Assembly (NCBI GenBank): GCA_963965975.1
Contig: OZ014420.1
Span: 1,700,001-1,764,000 of the forward strand
Direction of reading: 5' to 3'
Source: Xestospongia bergquistia
Taxonomy: Eukaryota > Porifera > Demospongiae > Haplosclerida > Petrosiidae
Length of the DNA: 64,000 nt
Position 1 is the stretch's first letter. Every line of letters starts with the position of its first letter. Below the pieces are notes generated by a model. The model made no database searches. It was not told the DNA's origin and saw only the letters and a program-made list of their open reading frames with translations. Positions 38,636-49,088 of the stretch are shown here, piece by piece. The position numbers and the translations under genes were made by a program.

Positions 38636-39093
38636 AGGTGTACCACATGTTTGATTAGAACGATTAGTAGGGAATTCAGTTTTAACAGCACTTGATGCAC
38701 AACTGTATGTACCATCAAGAAAACCTGAGGAAATAAACATTTATTTAAGATTTTGCATTATTGTAGAGTGTTTAGTTAAACACATAAAGAGTATAGTCTC
38801 AAATACTAACCAAGGTCATACTGGGAGTATATATCAAGAGACTGATCAATGAGAGTATCTTGCAGTGTCCATACAGTTACATTAGTGGTATTGGTTGCAT
38901 TAGTCCAGGTGTAATTACCAGATCCAACAGGTTCAACTTTGTCAGTCTTGTTAGCCAGGAATACACCACAAGTGTCAGCTAGTTTGAATGGATATTCTCT
39001 AGCACAGAACACTCCTCGTGGACATGACTGTAGAGATTGAGCCCCTGCTTTTATAGCAAGGAAGAGTACCAGAATTGACCAATATCTGTACAT
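38636..39093 (-). pseudogene. Partial tandem duplicate of the FReD 5' end
   Basis: Exon 1 (signal peptide through YSQYDLG) and about 105 bp of exon 2 are repeated 895 bp to the right of copy 2. Exon 2 then stops at the sequence atccacatcaat, where it joins the 3' flank of the SEPHS pseudogene. It therefore encodes only a signal peptide and N-terminal region. The promoter region upstream of exon 1 is duplicated with it, so a short transcript is possible. Confidence 0.85.
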
Positions 39094-39497
39094 CTTGGCT
39101 ATTTCATTTGTTGCTTTGGTGTGAAACTGAACAGTTATAATTACATTCAAATTTGTCATAAACTAGTTAACTCTGTTGGTAATACTGGTATGACCAGTTT
39201 CTATACCAACAAATGAGGTAATAAACTAACAATGAGCAGCGATAATTATAATATTATATCATATTACATTCACATTCTTTGGGGGTTCACCTAATTTCAC
39301 TGATATAGGAACATGTAGTTGACTTATGCTCTGAGCTGCAAAATCAATGTCATGACATCAACATATCATTGATTTTGTCATGAGATGTCAAAATCAATCA
39401 AGAGCATTAAGTCAAAAAATATTACAAAAGTAACACTGTTGTTATATACAAAGAAATTAACACTCACAGTAATAAATAACACACTGTATAACAAACT

Positions 39498-41880
39498 CTA
39501 TGGAATAATTGTCTCGTTATCCACATCAATAACCTTGAGGTCTGGAGTTATCTCTGTAGTTCAACTGCCAGCAATGACATCACCAATTATCCAAGAAGGC
39601 ACACCATCAATATCCTAGTAAAACATCCATAGAATATCAAATAAAACTGTGTTATTAATTATACCTCAATTTCTTTACAAAAGGAATTGGCTTTAATTTT
39701 TGGAAGCAATACCAAGAGGCCACCTACATGAATTATGTTAATAATCAGTGTACTAACTAAACTGGTATTTAGTATACCTGCAGAGGTATCCGGTCAGAAT
39801 CCATCTCTTAATTTAAAATTCAGTCCATTTTTAGCTGCTCTGGTTGCTACTTTATCCATGTGATTTAAAACTGAGTAATAGACAAAACAAATAAACATAT
39901 TATTATTCAAATGTATTTAGGAGAGTATGAGAGACAAAGGAGACTTCTTCTCGTTAGGTTTAAGCTAAATTCCAAGCATGGCCCAATATACCAAATCCAC
40001 TCACATCAGTTGCCCCATGAGCACCTACATAGATATGTTCTAATTATTAGTAATGTTGGTTAAAAAGCTTACAATATTTGTGCATGAGTTGTGTAGCAGT
40101 TCTGTTCAGTCTGGCCATACAGTACATGGCAGCAGTATAAGCCTCAATAACTAATATAGTAATATCAATATACTATGAATAATAGCCTTGGAAATAAAAG
40201 TTAAAGTATAAATCTTGAAAGTTGACACACACACCCACCCTCACCCACACACATACACTAAGTGTTGTTTTAGTTAATGGAAAATATATAATTAAAGTCA
40301 TTATAGTAAGCTATATTTACTGATCCACACCCCCTAAAAACTAAACATTAACTTATACATAGCAAAGTATAACCTTGGTGGACCCATAGGCAAATTGGTC
40401 TTAAGTGATGTTTGATGGGATTAAAAGTTGGTGATATTAGGATTATGCAATAATAGCTTTGAATTGTTGAAAACAATTAGTAAAACTTTCAAATTTGCCA
40501 GATGCCCCCAAAACTAAATTTATTGCCAAATTCTCTCATTAAATGTCTTATGAGTAAATCAAGATTTCTTTGACTAAACATACCTTCTTCTTTAGTCACA
40601 AAATTTTTATTTTTACTAAAGAACAAAGTATATTATCAATACTATAATTAATAACTACCTATAAAACCATTAATTAATTAATAGATACCTATAATACCAA
40701 TAATTAATTAATAACTACCTATAATACCATTAATTAATTAATAACTACCAATAATACCATTTCAATCCATTGTTTGGCATTAACAGCAATCTGAATATCT
40801 AAGGTTTTGTCAAGACTATAACATCACCCACTATGGCTTGATCTGGCCTGCAATTATAACAGTGACATGACTATTACATAATGTTTGTCTCACATAATGA
40901 ACTCATTTTTTGAACAGACACCAGAACCACACCCCAACGATAAACCAAGGACAGAGTGCCATTACAAACAGTCTCAGCTTCTCTATATACGTAAATCTAA
41001 AAATGCAGGGTCTCATAAATATTAATATATAATTCACAAGGGGTCTGGATATCATTAAATCCTTGAATAACAAGATATTAGGATTATGCAATAATAGCTT
41101 TGAATTGTTCCAAACAATTAGCAAAACTGTCAAATTTGCCAAAAATTAAAATTGTTGCCAAACTTTCTTATTGAATATCTTTATTATTCATGAGTAAATC
41201 AAATGTCTCCGACTAAACATACATTCTTTATTAGTCATTTATTTCATCACATTTTGACTAAAGAACAGACAACATATATTATCATTACTAGTATATTCAC
41301 TCAATTAATAACTACCTATAATACTATTAATTAATTAATAACTACCTACAATATCATTAATTAATTGGTAACTACCTATAATACATTAATTAGTTAATAA
41401 CTACCTATAATCATTAATTAATAAATAACTACATATAATAGTATTAATTAATTAATAACTACCTATAATACCATTTCAATCCATTGTTTGGCATTAACAG
41501 CAATCTGAGTACCTAAACGTTTGTCAAGACTGTGACATCATAGGCAGAGGAAGCAAAAAATGCCTGGGGGGGGGGGGGGGAGCAAATCATTTTGCTTTTC
41601 AACTACCCACTCAACTATGAAATTTTGTTGCTAGCATCAGTGTTTATGCATACATGTACACTTAGTTTTGTTTTGAAGTAAATTAATTGTAAACACAGGT
41701 ATAGTTATGTTGATTAAAATATGCCAAAATAGATCTTTCTTCTACGATTTTCCACATCTGAGGGGGGCAAATCCATCAAAAATTTTCCACCTCACCCACT
41801 ACAGCTTGATCTGGCGTGGAATTATAACAGCCACATGACTATCACATAATGTTTGTCTCACATAATGAACTCACTCTGAT
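39498..41880 (-). pseudogene. Selenophosphate synthetase pseudogene, copy 2
   Basis: Same layout as copy 1: no N-terminal exons, in-frame TGA at 39561-39563 and 39793-39795, a doubled [15 protein letters not shown] exon (40760-40850 and 41480-41830) and the MITE-like insert in the second of these. The exons beyond 41870 that remain in copy 1 are deleted here. It was duplicated together with the surrounding unit. Confidence 0.85.
41541..41795. mobile_element. MITE-like insert, second copy (internally shortened)
   Basis: This is the same insert, at the same position, as 31315-31601, with a longer G run near 41567 and about 45 bp missing near the right end (after aaatccatcaaa). The shared position means it was copied with the unit rather than inserted twice. 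Confidence 0.6.
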
Positions 41881-41913
41881 AATCATTTTGTTAAGTCATA
41901 TGGCAACTGATAA

Positions 41914-41957
41914 TATGTTATCTAGACTCTTTGGAAGATTATATGGATTTACACATC
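41914..41957 (-). pseudogene. Short agmatinase fragment at the unit 2/unit 3 junction
   Basis: Same 43-bp agmatinase piece as at 32123, again followed directly by the truncated METSDKDI exon of the Lys/Ser-rich gene. Confidence 0.75.
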
Positions 41958-41975
41958 ATATAAAGATGTACCAAG

Positions 41976-43267
41976 TGGACTTATCTATGGAAACATCAGA
42001 TAAAGATATGCCTGAAAAGACAACGATTAAGAAAGTGAATAAGAAGAAATTTAACTGGAAAAATGACTGCAACTGAAAAAAAGCAAGAGAAAGAGAATGA
42101 AAATAACTAAGAGAAAGAGATCAATTCACATGTGAGTTATTTGCTGTAATGCACTATATCAGTATATGATTTGTGTTTCATGAGCATAGTGTTAAATGTG
42201 TAATACAATTTATTAATTTTACAGATTAAATGTGCAGTATTAAAAGTAACTCCAGTAAACATCAAAACACTTAAACATAAAAATGGAAAGAAAATGTCAA
42301 AACCAAGAACTACCAAGAAAGATGTGTTTAGCTATCCAAGCAGTGAAGAACTTTTCAATTTTGCAGACAAAACACTTCAAAGTAAATTCATCATATCAAA
42401 AAGCCAAAAAGCTGACTCACAATAACAAGGACAGTGAAACAGCTAAGGAAATTCCTAATGAAGACATTGAGCGGAGAGACAATAATCAGACTATATTGTC
42501 AAAGCCATTAAATAGCACCACATCTAAAGCACAGTCAATTGAATCTAAGAATACAATAGAAATTACACCTAGTAATTCTGATACTGAAGGAAAAGATATT
42601 GACAAAACTCATCAACAAAATATAATAGACAAACATACTAGTCCTAAGAATCAAGCACACTCTATTACTAATACCTTTACACCTAATCAGACAACGCCCA
42701 CTAACAAAGTAATTGAAGATACATTGATAACATTGCTAAATAGTTATTATTGATATACTTTCTTCAACAGAAGAAGAGGAAGATGGCTCATCAACTGACT
42801 ATAGCAGTACAATTGATGATAGCTATCAGCAAATTAATTCTAGGAGACACTCTTTATCTCTTCAAGGGTTAGCTACAGATGGTAAGCTGATTCAGACAAT
42901 GATAAATGACAATGACTTACTTATTCTACTTTTATTTTTTATATCTGCCAATTTGATGTACAAGAAAGCCAGTACAATGGTTCCACCTACTGCTAAAATT
43001 CATCAAAGACTCACCAAAAGTATGATACCAACAAAAGTCACTCCGATCCTCCCTGATAAGACTCGGAAGAAAATCCAACAAAGGGGATCAACTCCCTTCT
43101 CCTCTACCCACGTAAAGAAACCATTGGGACACAAGAGTGGACATAAGAATTCACTACCAGTAACAGCATTAGAGTCAATATCAAAAGAAGAAGAGGAGCT
43201 CGCTTTAAATTTATCACAAGAAGGTTCTAATTTGTCTGAAATTTTGCAGAATGAAAAATATTGGTGA
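41976..43267 (+). pseudogene. Truncated copy 3 of the Lys/Ser-rich gene
   Basis: This begins inside the METSDKDI exon, which is altered and ends early (FNWKNDCN then stop). The later exons match copies 1 and 2: IKCAVLKVT from about 42225, a long exon to 42753 with a changed start near the SSEE motif, the EEEDGSS exon and the final exon ending LQNEKYW at 43267. All N-terminal and most low-complexity coding sequence is missing. Confidence 0.8.
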
Positions 43268-43600
43268 TAACTCATATGTTTGTAGTTTTAAATACTTTTT
43301 TCATGTTTCATTTCTACAAGTCAAAAAAACTTTATAATTAAAGTGAAATTATATGGTGCAAAATAATGTCAACATATATTTCTTAAGCAAGCAATTTGAC
43401 AATATTACAATTTATTGGCATTTTAATATCTTCAAGCATCGACTTTCAAGATCTTTAATAAAGTAGACAATCAAAATAGTATATATTTAACTTTCAAAAT
43501 ACACTATGGGAGAACAAAAGGAGGGAATGGTTTTCAAAGGATGTGCAATATTTATGTGTGCTCTGTTTAGCAGTTATATTTTGTCATAGCATTTTGTGAT

Positions 43601-44934
43601 TTATTTAATGTAAAGTTCTAGTTGATCAAATCCAACATCTTCATCATTCTTAGGGCCAGCAGTACAAACTCTAAATTCAATATTGTCATTGGTTTTAGAG
43701 GGTAGTGCTTGATAGAACCATGGAAGACGATTCGATGAACAACATGGAGCCTCTTTCCATAGACAATTTTTCCCATCCCACAATGGATCTGTAAAGAATC
43801 CAGCACCCCATGGATGCCAGTAAGAACCTGACTCACAATAGAAGTCATTGTAGCCTAGGAATTTAGGAAATTGAGAGGTCGCTCCGGTTTGACATGGACA
43901 CTCGGAGATTGCCCAACATGAACCACTTTCAGAACATCCAGATGCATATGTAAAGATATGATGACGAGGGTTGGTCCCATGAGTAAGAGATATTCCATCA
44001 ACGTAGTTATCATCTGGAGTTAAGGATTGAGGATTACCACGAGCAAAACTATCAGTTGTTCCCAGTTGATATCCCCTTACTTTGCCACAAACCATACTAT
44101 AATTCTGACCTTGAACATTCAGATATGCTGATACACAGCCACCTTGATATTGGACACGTCTACATATCTTAGGCTTACCACTAGCAATGTAAATCTCAAA
44201 GTTATTACTTGGACAAGTATAATAGTTTGTGTCATTTAAATCAATTTTGATGACCCTCATCCAACCTCCATGATTGTCACAGTTAGTACCTTGCATCTCA
44301 CAATACACTTGAACTGCAGTACCACTGCCTGATCTAATCCAATACATTCCAGACTGCAAAGCAGAGTCATGTTGAAGGATACTCAGACAAGAGTCAGCTG
44401 GATTGTCCTGTGACTTCCCATAATGAATGTAGTGCCATTTTTCTTGTAAAACAGGTATCAAGGCATCCACATCAATAGGTGTACCACATGTTTGATTAGA
44501 ACGATTAGTAGGGAATTCAGTTTTAACAGCACTTGATGCACAACTGTATGTACCATCAAGAAAACCTGAGGAAATAAACATTTATTTAAGATTTTGCATT
44601 ATTGTAGAGTGTTTAGTTAAACACATAAAGAGTATAGTCTCAAATACTAACCAAGGTCATACTGGGAGTATATATCAAGAGACTGATCAATGAGAGTATC
44701 TTGCAGTGTCCATACAGTTACATTAGTGGTATTGGTTGCATTAGTCCAGGTGTAATTACCAGATCCAACAGGTTCGACTTTGTCAGTCTTGTTAGCCAGG
44801 AATACACCACAAGTGTCAGCTAGTTTGAATGGATATTCTCTAGCACAGAACACTCCTGGTGGACATGACTGTAGAGATTGAGCCCCTGCTTTTATAGCAA
44901 GGAAGAGTATCAAAATTGACCAATATCTGAACAT
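43601..44934 (-). CDS. Secreted fibrinogen-related (FReD-like) protein, copy 3
   Basis: Exons 44652-44934 and 43601-44565 again measure 283 and 965 bp (415 codons). The signal peptide MFRYWSILILFLAIKAGAQS is identical to copy 1, and most of exon 2 is close to copy 1. Local differences are SYWHPWGAGFFTDP and VCTAGPKND. The core Cys and FReD-like motifs are intact. It lies downstream of the intact SEPHS2 on the same strand, with about 400 bp between them. Confidence 0.85.
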
Positions 44935-45164
44935 CTTGGTTTAGTTTGATTTGTTGCTTTGGTGTGAAACTGAACAGTTATAATTACATTCAAATTTGTC
45001 AAACTAGAAAGCTTGGTTGGTAATACTGGTATGACCAGTTTCTATAGCAACAAATGAGGTAATAAACTGACAATGAATAAGAGCAGAATATTATATCATA
45101 TTACATTCACATTCTTATGAGGGTTCATCTAACTTCACCAATTTAATAATATATAGTTAACTTA

Positions 45165-45242
45165 TGCTCTGAGCTATAAAATCAATCTCATGACATCAAG
45201 AAATCCTTGATTTTGTCATGAGATGTCAAAAAATCAAGAGCA
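45165..45242 (-). promoter_or_regulatory. SECIS element in the SEPHS2 3' UTR
   Basis: On the minus strand, about 93 bases past the stop: helix I GCTCT/AGAGC, quartet strands TTGAC (45229-45225) and TGAT (45184-45181), a perfect 10-bp helix ATCTCATGAC/GTCATGAGAT, an AAA on the 5' side, then a 6-bp upper helix ATCAAG/CTTGAT with a 5-base loop. This is the layout of a type II SECIS, with UGA/GA quartet and AA(A) motif. The first quartet base is T where most have A or G. SECIS elements recruit SBP2 and direct UGA to selenocysteine. Confidence 0.8.
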
Positions 45243-45334
45243 CTAAGTCAAAATATATTACAAATGTAAGACTGTTTTTGTATAAAATTTAACACAGACA
45301 GCAGCAATATAACACACACATTGTATAACAAATT

Positions 45335-47744
45335 CTATGGAATAATTGTCTTGTTATCCACATCAATAACCTTGAAATCTGGAGCTATCTCTGCAGTTCG
45401 ACTGCCTGCAATGACATCACCAATTATCCAAGAAGGCACACCATCTATATCCTAGTAAGACATCTATAAAATACCTATAATAAAGCTATGCTATCAAATT
45501 CACCTCAATTTCTTTACAAAAGGACTCGGCTTTATTTTTTGGAAGCAATACCAAGAGCCCACCTACATGAATTATGTTAATAATAGTGTACCTACTAAAC
45601 TGGTATTTAGTATACCTGAGGTTTCTGCTGAGAATCCTTCCTTTAATTTAAAATTCAGTCCATTTTTAGCTGCTCTGGTTGCTACTTTATCCATGTGATT
45701 TAAAACTGAGTATTAGACAAAACAATGAAACATATCAATACTCAAACTTACTTGGGAGAGTATGGAGGACAAAGGAAACTTCTTCTCGTTGGGTTTGAGC
45801 TAAATTCCGTGCATGGCCCAATATACCAAATCCAGTCACGTCAGTTGCTCCATGAGCACCTATATAGATACCATAAATGTTCCAATTATCAGTAGTGTTA
45901 TTTGATAAAGCTTACCATATTTGTGCATGAGTTGTGCAGCAGTTCTATTCAGTCTGGCCATACAATACATAGCAGCAGTATAAGCCTCAATGACTAATAA
46001 AGTAATAACAATATACTATGAATAATAGCCTGAAAATAACAGTTAAAGTATAAATCTTGACAGTTGACACACATACACATACTATACTACTAAACTAGCA
46101 GGGAAATATTGGCAAAACTGATCATCACTCCCTAACAACTAAACATTGACTATACACAGCAAAGTATGACTTCTGCTGGACCTATAGGCGAATTGGTCTA
46201 GTGATGTTTGATAGGGTTAAAATTCATGATATTAGAATAATGTAATAATTGTTACAAACAATTATTGAAAACATCAAATTTGCTAAATCCCAAAAAATTA
46301 AAATTGTTGCCAAACTTTCTTATTAAATATCTTAATTAGTCATGAGTAATACCTTCTTCTTTAGTCACTAAATCTTTTATTTCATCCCATTTTGACTAAA
46401 GAATAGATGACACACATTATCATTACCATAATTAATAACTACCTATTATACCATTAATTAATTAATAACTACCTATTATACCATTAATTAATTAATAACT
46501 ACCTATAATACCATTTCAATCCATTGTTTGGCATTAACAGCAATCTGAGTACCTAAAGGTTTTGTCAAGACTATGACATCACCCACTACGGCTTGATCAG
46601 GCCTGGAATTATAACAGTCACATGACTATCATATGATGTTTGTCTCACATAATGAACTCATTCTTTGAACAGACACCAGAAGCCACACCCCCAACGATAA
46701 ACCAAGGATTAATAACTGACTGACCACCATTACAACTAGTCCCAGCTTCTCTACATAAATCTAAAAATACAGGGTATCATAAATATATAATTCACAAGGG
46801 GCCTGGATACCATTAAATCCTTGAATAACAAGTGGTGTAACAACATCTCTCTGTTTGCGATTAAGCATTTCACTGACTCCTAACAACATAAGAACATTAT
46901 CACAGTGTTCTACTCCCATAGCATAGAGATCACTTAACACATTAGCACAAGCTATCTTTCCCTAAAAACAAAACATAGAAGAAGAGGTAGAGGTAGAAGA
47001 GGTATCAATATTATTACTAACCTGCATATAAGGATCTTCAACTAATGGATAAAAACTATAATCATTTTGTTAAGTCAAATAATAACTGACTTGTTTTAAT
47101 ACTGACTACCTATTAATATAGTATCTGTTTAATAGTTTGATTATGGTGATATCATGGTATAACTAAGCAATACTATCATAAAGGTAGTGACTATTTGTCC
47201 AACATAAAGTCCATACTTTGCTATGTATTGTGATACTAATGTCCACTCCATAAACTTATACATAAAAAAGTATACAACAAAGAATGACCTTCTAGACAAA
47301 GAGCTACTGTCTATTATAAAGTGAGTCATGAGAGGATACAAGTCTGTGGTTTGAATCAAATAAATACCAGGATGTCTGGTTCTCATTACACAACTGTCCA
47401 ACCCAATACCCATCCCCTCCCCCTGGGGACGAGGGAGTCCTTTGAAAACGATGAGAGATAGTAATCAAATAATTTAAACCAATGTACCTTCCAGGAGTTT
47501 TAGAAGTTCCTCCTGGGGGACTTTACACCCTCATCCTTTCAGCTAAAGGAATACATAGCTGGTTAGTTGTGAATTAACTATATAATAAATGGATATCAAT
47601 CGTGTGGAATAGCTTACTCGAGTGTAGTTGGTCAGACGAAAGTCTTCTTCTAAACCATATTGTACAGGATTAAATGGAGGACGCTATTAAAACAATGAAC
47701 ATTAGTACACAACGTTAAAAACGTCATACCTTCACAACCTCCAT
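45335..47744 (-). CDS. SEPHS2: Selenophosphate synthetase 2, a selenoprotein
   Basis: This enzyme makes selenophosphate from selenide and ATP for selenocysteine synthesis. The start is MEVVK (47730-47744), then [22 protein letters not shown] (47618-47683). Exon 3 (47488-47542) reads [19 protein letters not shown]; the TGA is at the catalytic Cys/Sec position of the family. Further exons give [121 protein letters not shown] and a C-terminus NKTIIP. Apart from the TGA the frame is open throughout, and a SECIS lies in the 3' UTR. Agmatinase 1 stops 57 bp upstream on the same strand. Two broken copies lie to the left. Confidence 0.93.
47531..47533 (-). other. In-frame TGA read as selenocysteine in SEPHS2
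   Basis: The codon sits in KG-U-GCKVPQE, aligned with the Sec of animal SEPHS2 and the catalytic Cys of bacterial SelD. All other exons are intact. Confidence 0.9.
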
Positions 47745-47801
47745 CTTTACTAAGCCCCGCCCATTAATAACAACTACCAAAAAATAATGTTTAAAATCAG
47801 T
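47745..47801 (-). promoter_or_regulatory. 57-bp agmatinase 1-SEPHS2 gap with a GC box
   Basis: The gap contains GGGCGGGGC about 10 bp before the SEPHS2 ATG, an Sp1/KLF-type box. It contains no AATAAA, so the agmatinase 1 transcript should run into SEPHS2. A CTTAG acceptor-like site directly before the ATG means a 5' UTR intron or trans-splicing cannot be excluded. Confidence 0.45.
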
Positions 47802-49010
47802 TTATATATTGTAATATTTGACTTCAGGCAAAACACATAACATTTCAAAAAGTAGATGAGCTGCAGTAAAAGCAGTCCTTCCAGAATCATCATATAATGG
47901 ATTAACCTATTAACAAAATACAATAATATTAACAAGATCTTAGTGGTTGCATTACTGACTTCAACAACATCTACACCAACAAGATTGAGTCCTCTCAAAC
48001 CTCTAACAATCTCCAAAGCTTGTATAGATGTTAGACCACCAATCTCAGGAGTACCTATAATACATAGCATTCATGCTGGATAATACACTCCAATATACAC
48101 TGACCAGTCCCAGGGCAATATGCTGGATCAATACCATCAATGTCAAATGTAAAATACACAGGACGATGACTACCCATTTGCTCTCTAATAGAATCCATTA
48201 AAGGAATCAAGGACTTTTGAGAGCAATCATCAGCCATGATCATTCGAAAACCCTATAATCATAATGTTAATTGAAATCAACTACATGTTATTTACAAACC
48301 TGTTCTTTTGGCCAATTAAAATCATATGGAGAATATCCTCCTCCTCTTAATCCAATTTGTACCACATAATTAGGATCAATAAGTCCCTCTTCAACTGCTC
48401 GTCTCATTGGTGTTCCATGTGCTATCTTCTCTCCAAACATGGTATCATTCACATCTGCATGAGCATCAACCTGAATCATACCTACTGGACCATATTTTGC
48501 ACCTATGGCTCTCAAGACACCAAGAGCTAGAGTGTGATCTCCACCTATCCCTAGTGGTGTACAACCTACTGATAATATCTTCTTATAAACCTCAGTTATG
48601 TTATCTAGACTCTTTGAGAGATTGTATGGATTTACAGAGACATCCCCAATGTCAGCAACTTGTAAAGATTCAAATGGTGCTGCTCCAGTCATTCTGTTAT
48701 GTGGACCTAGTACAGTAGACTCATGTCGTATCATTCTAGGTCCATGTCGCGTCCCTGATCTCCATGAAGTACCGTTGTCCATTGGTATTCCCACAAAACA
48801 GGCATCTAGTCCTTCAGGATTGGCTGGTTGTAGTGGTAGTCTCATCATAGTAGCTATCCCGCCAAACTCAGGTACTACTGTTCCTGGTAAAGGGATGTTA
48901 AATCCTCCTGATCTGGTAAGAGTCGCAGTATGATGGATACTCCTTTTGAGAAGTGGAAGCCATCTCAATAATGATATAGTCTGTTTATTCATAATCGAGA
49001 TAGTAGCCAT
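47802..49010 (-). CDS. Mitochondrial guanidino-acid hydrolase/agmatinase 1
   Basis: Four exons give about 350 residues of the ureohydrolase family, which splits urea from agmatine or other guanidino acids using two Mn ions. The N-terminus ([20 protein letters not shown]) is basic and hydrophobic like a mitochondrial presequence. Metal ligands are all present: [13 protein letters not shown] and FDIDGIDP. Other family motifs are [44 protein letters not shown] and the C-terminus [11 protein letters not shown] with [14 protein letters not shown]. The start at 49010 (MATISIMNK) matches the copy at 63324; an upstream in-frame ATG at 49055 would overlap the agmatinase 2 gap. It most resembles agmatinase and guanidinobutyrase; the true substrate cannot be read from the sequence. 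Confidence 0.88.
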
Positions 49011-49088
49011 TTTGTTTATTATTAAAATATTTTCACTGCAAAACTGACGACACACCCTAATTAAAAATATTACACTGTTAGCAATAAT
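49011..49088 (-). promoter_or_regulatory. 78-bp gap between agmatinase 2 and agmatinase 1
   Basis: On the minus strand it contains AATAAA (in TAATAATAAACAAAATGG) only a few bases before the agmatinase 1 ATG. If this is the agmatinase 2 polyadenylation signal, that transcript ends inside agmatinase 1. Confidence 0.45.

Noticed and set aside
47531-47533. Reading the SEPHS2 TGA as a nonsense mutation
   Set aside because: It sits at the known Sec position, all other exons are intact and a SECIS follows.
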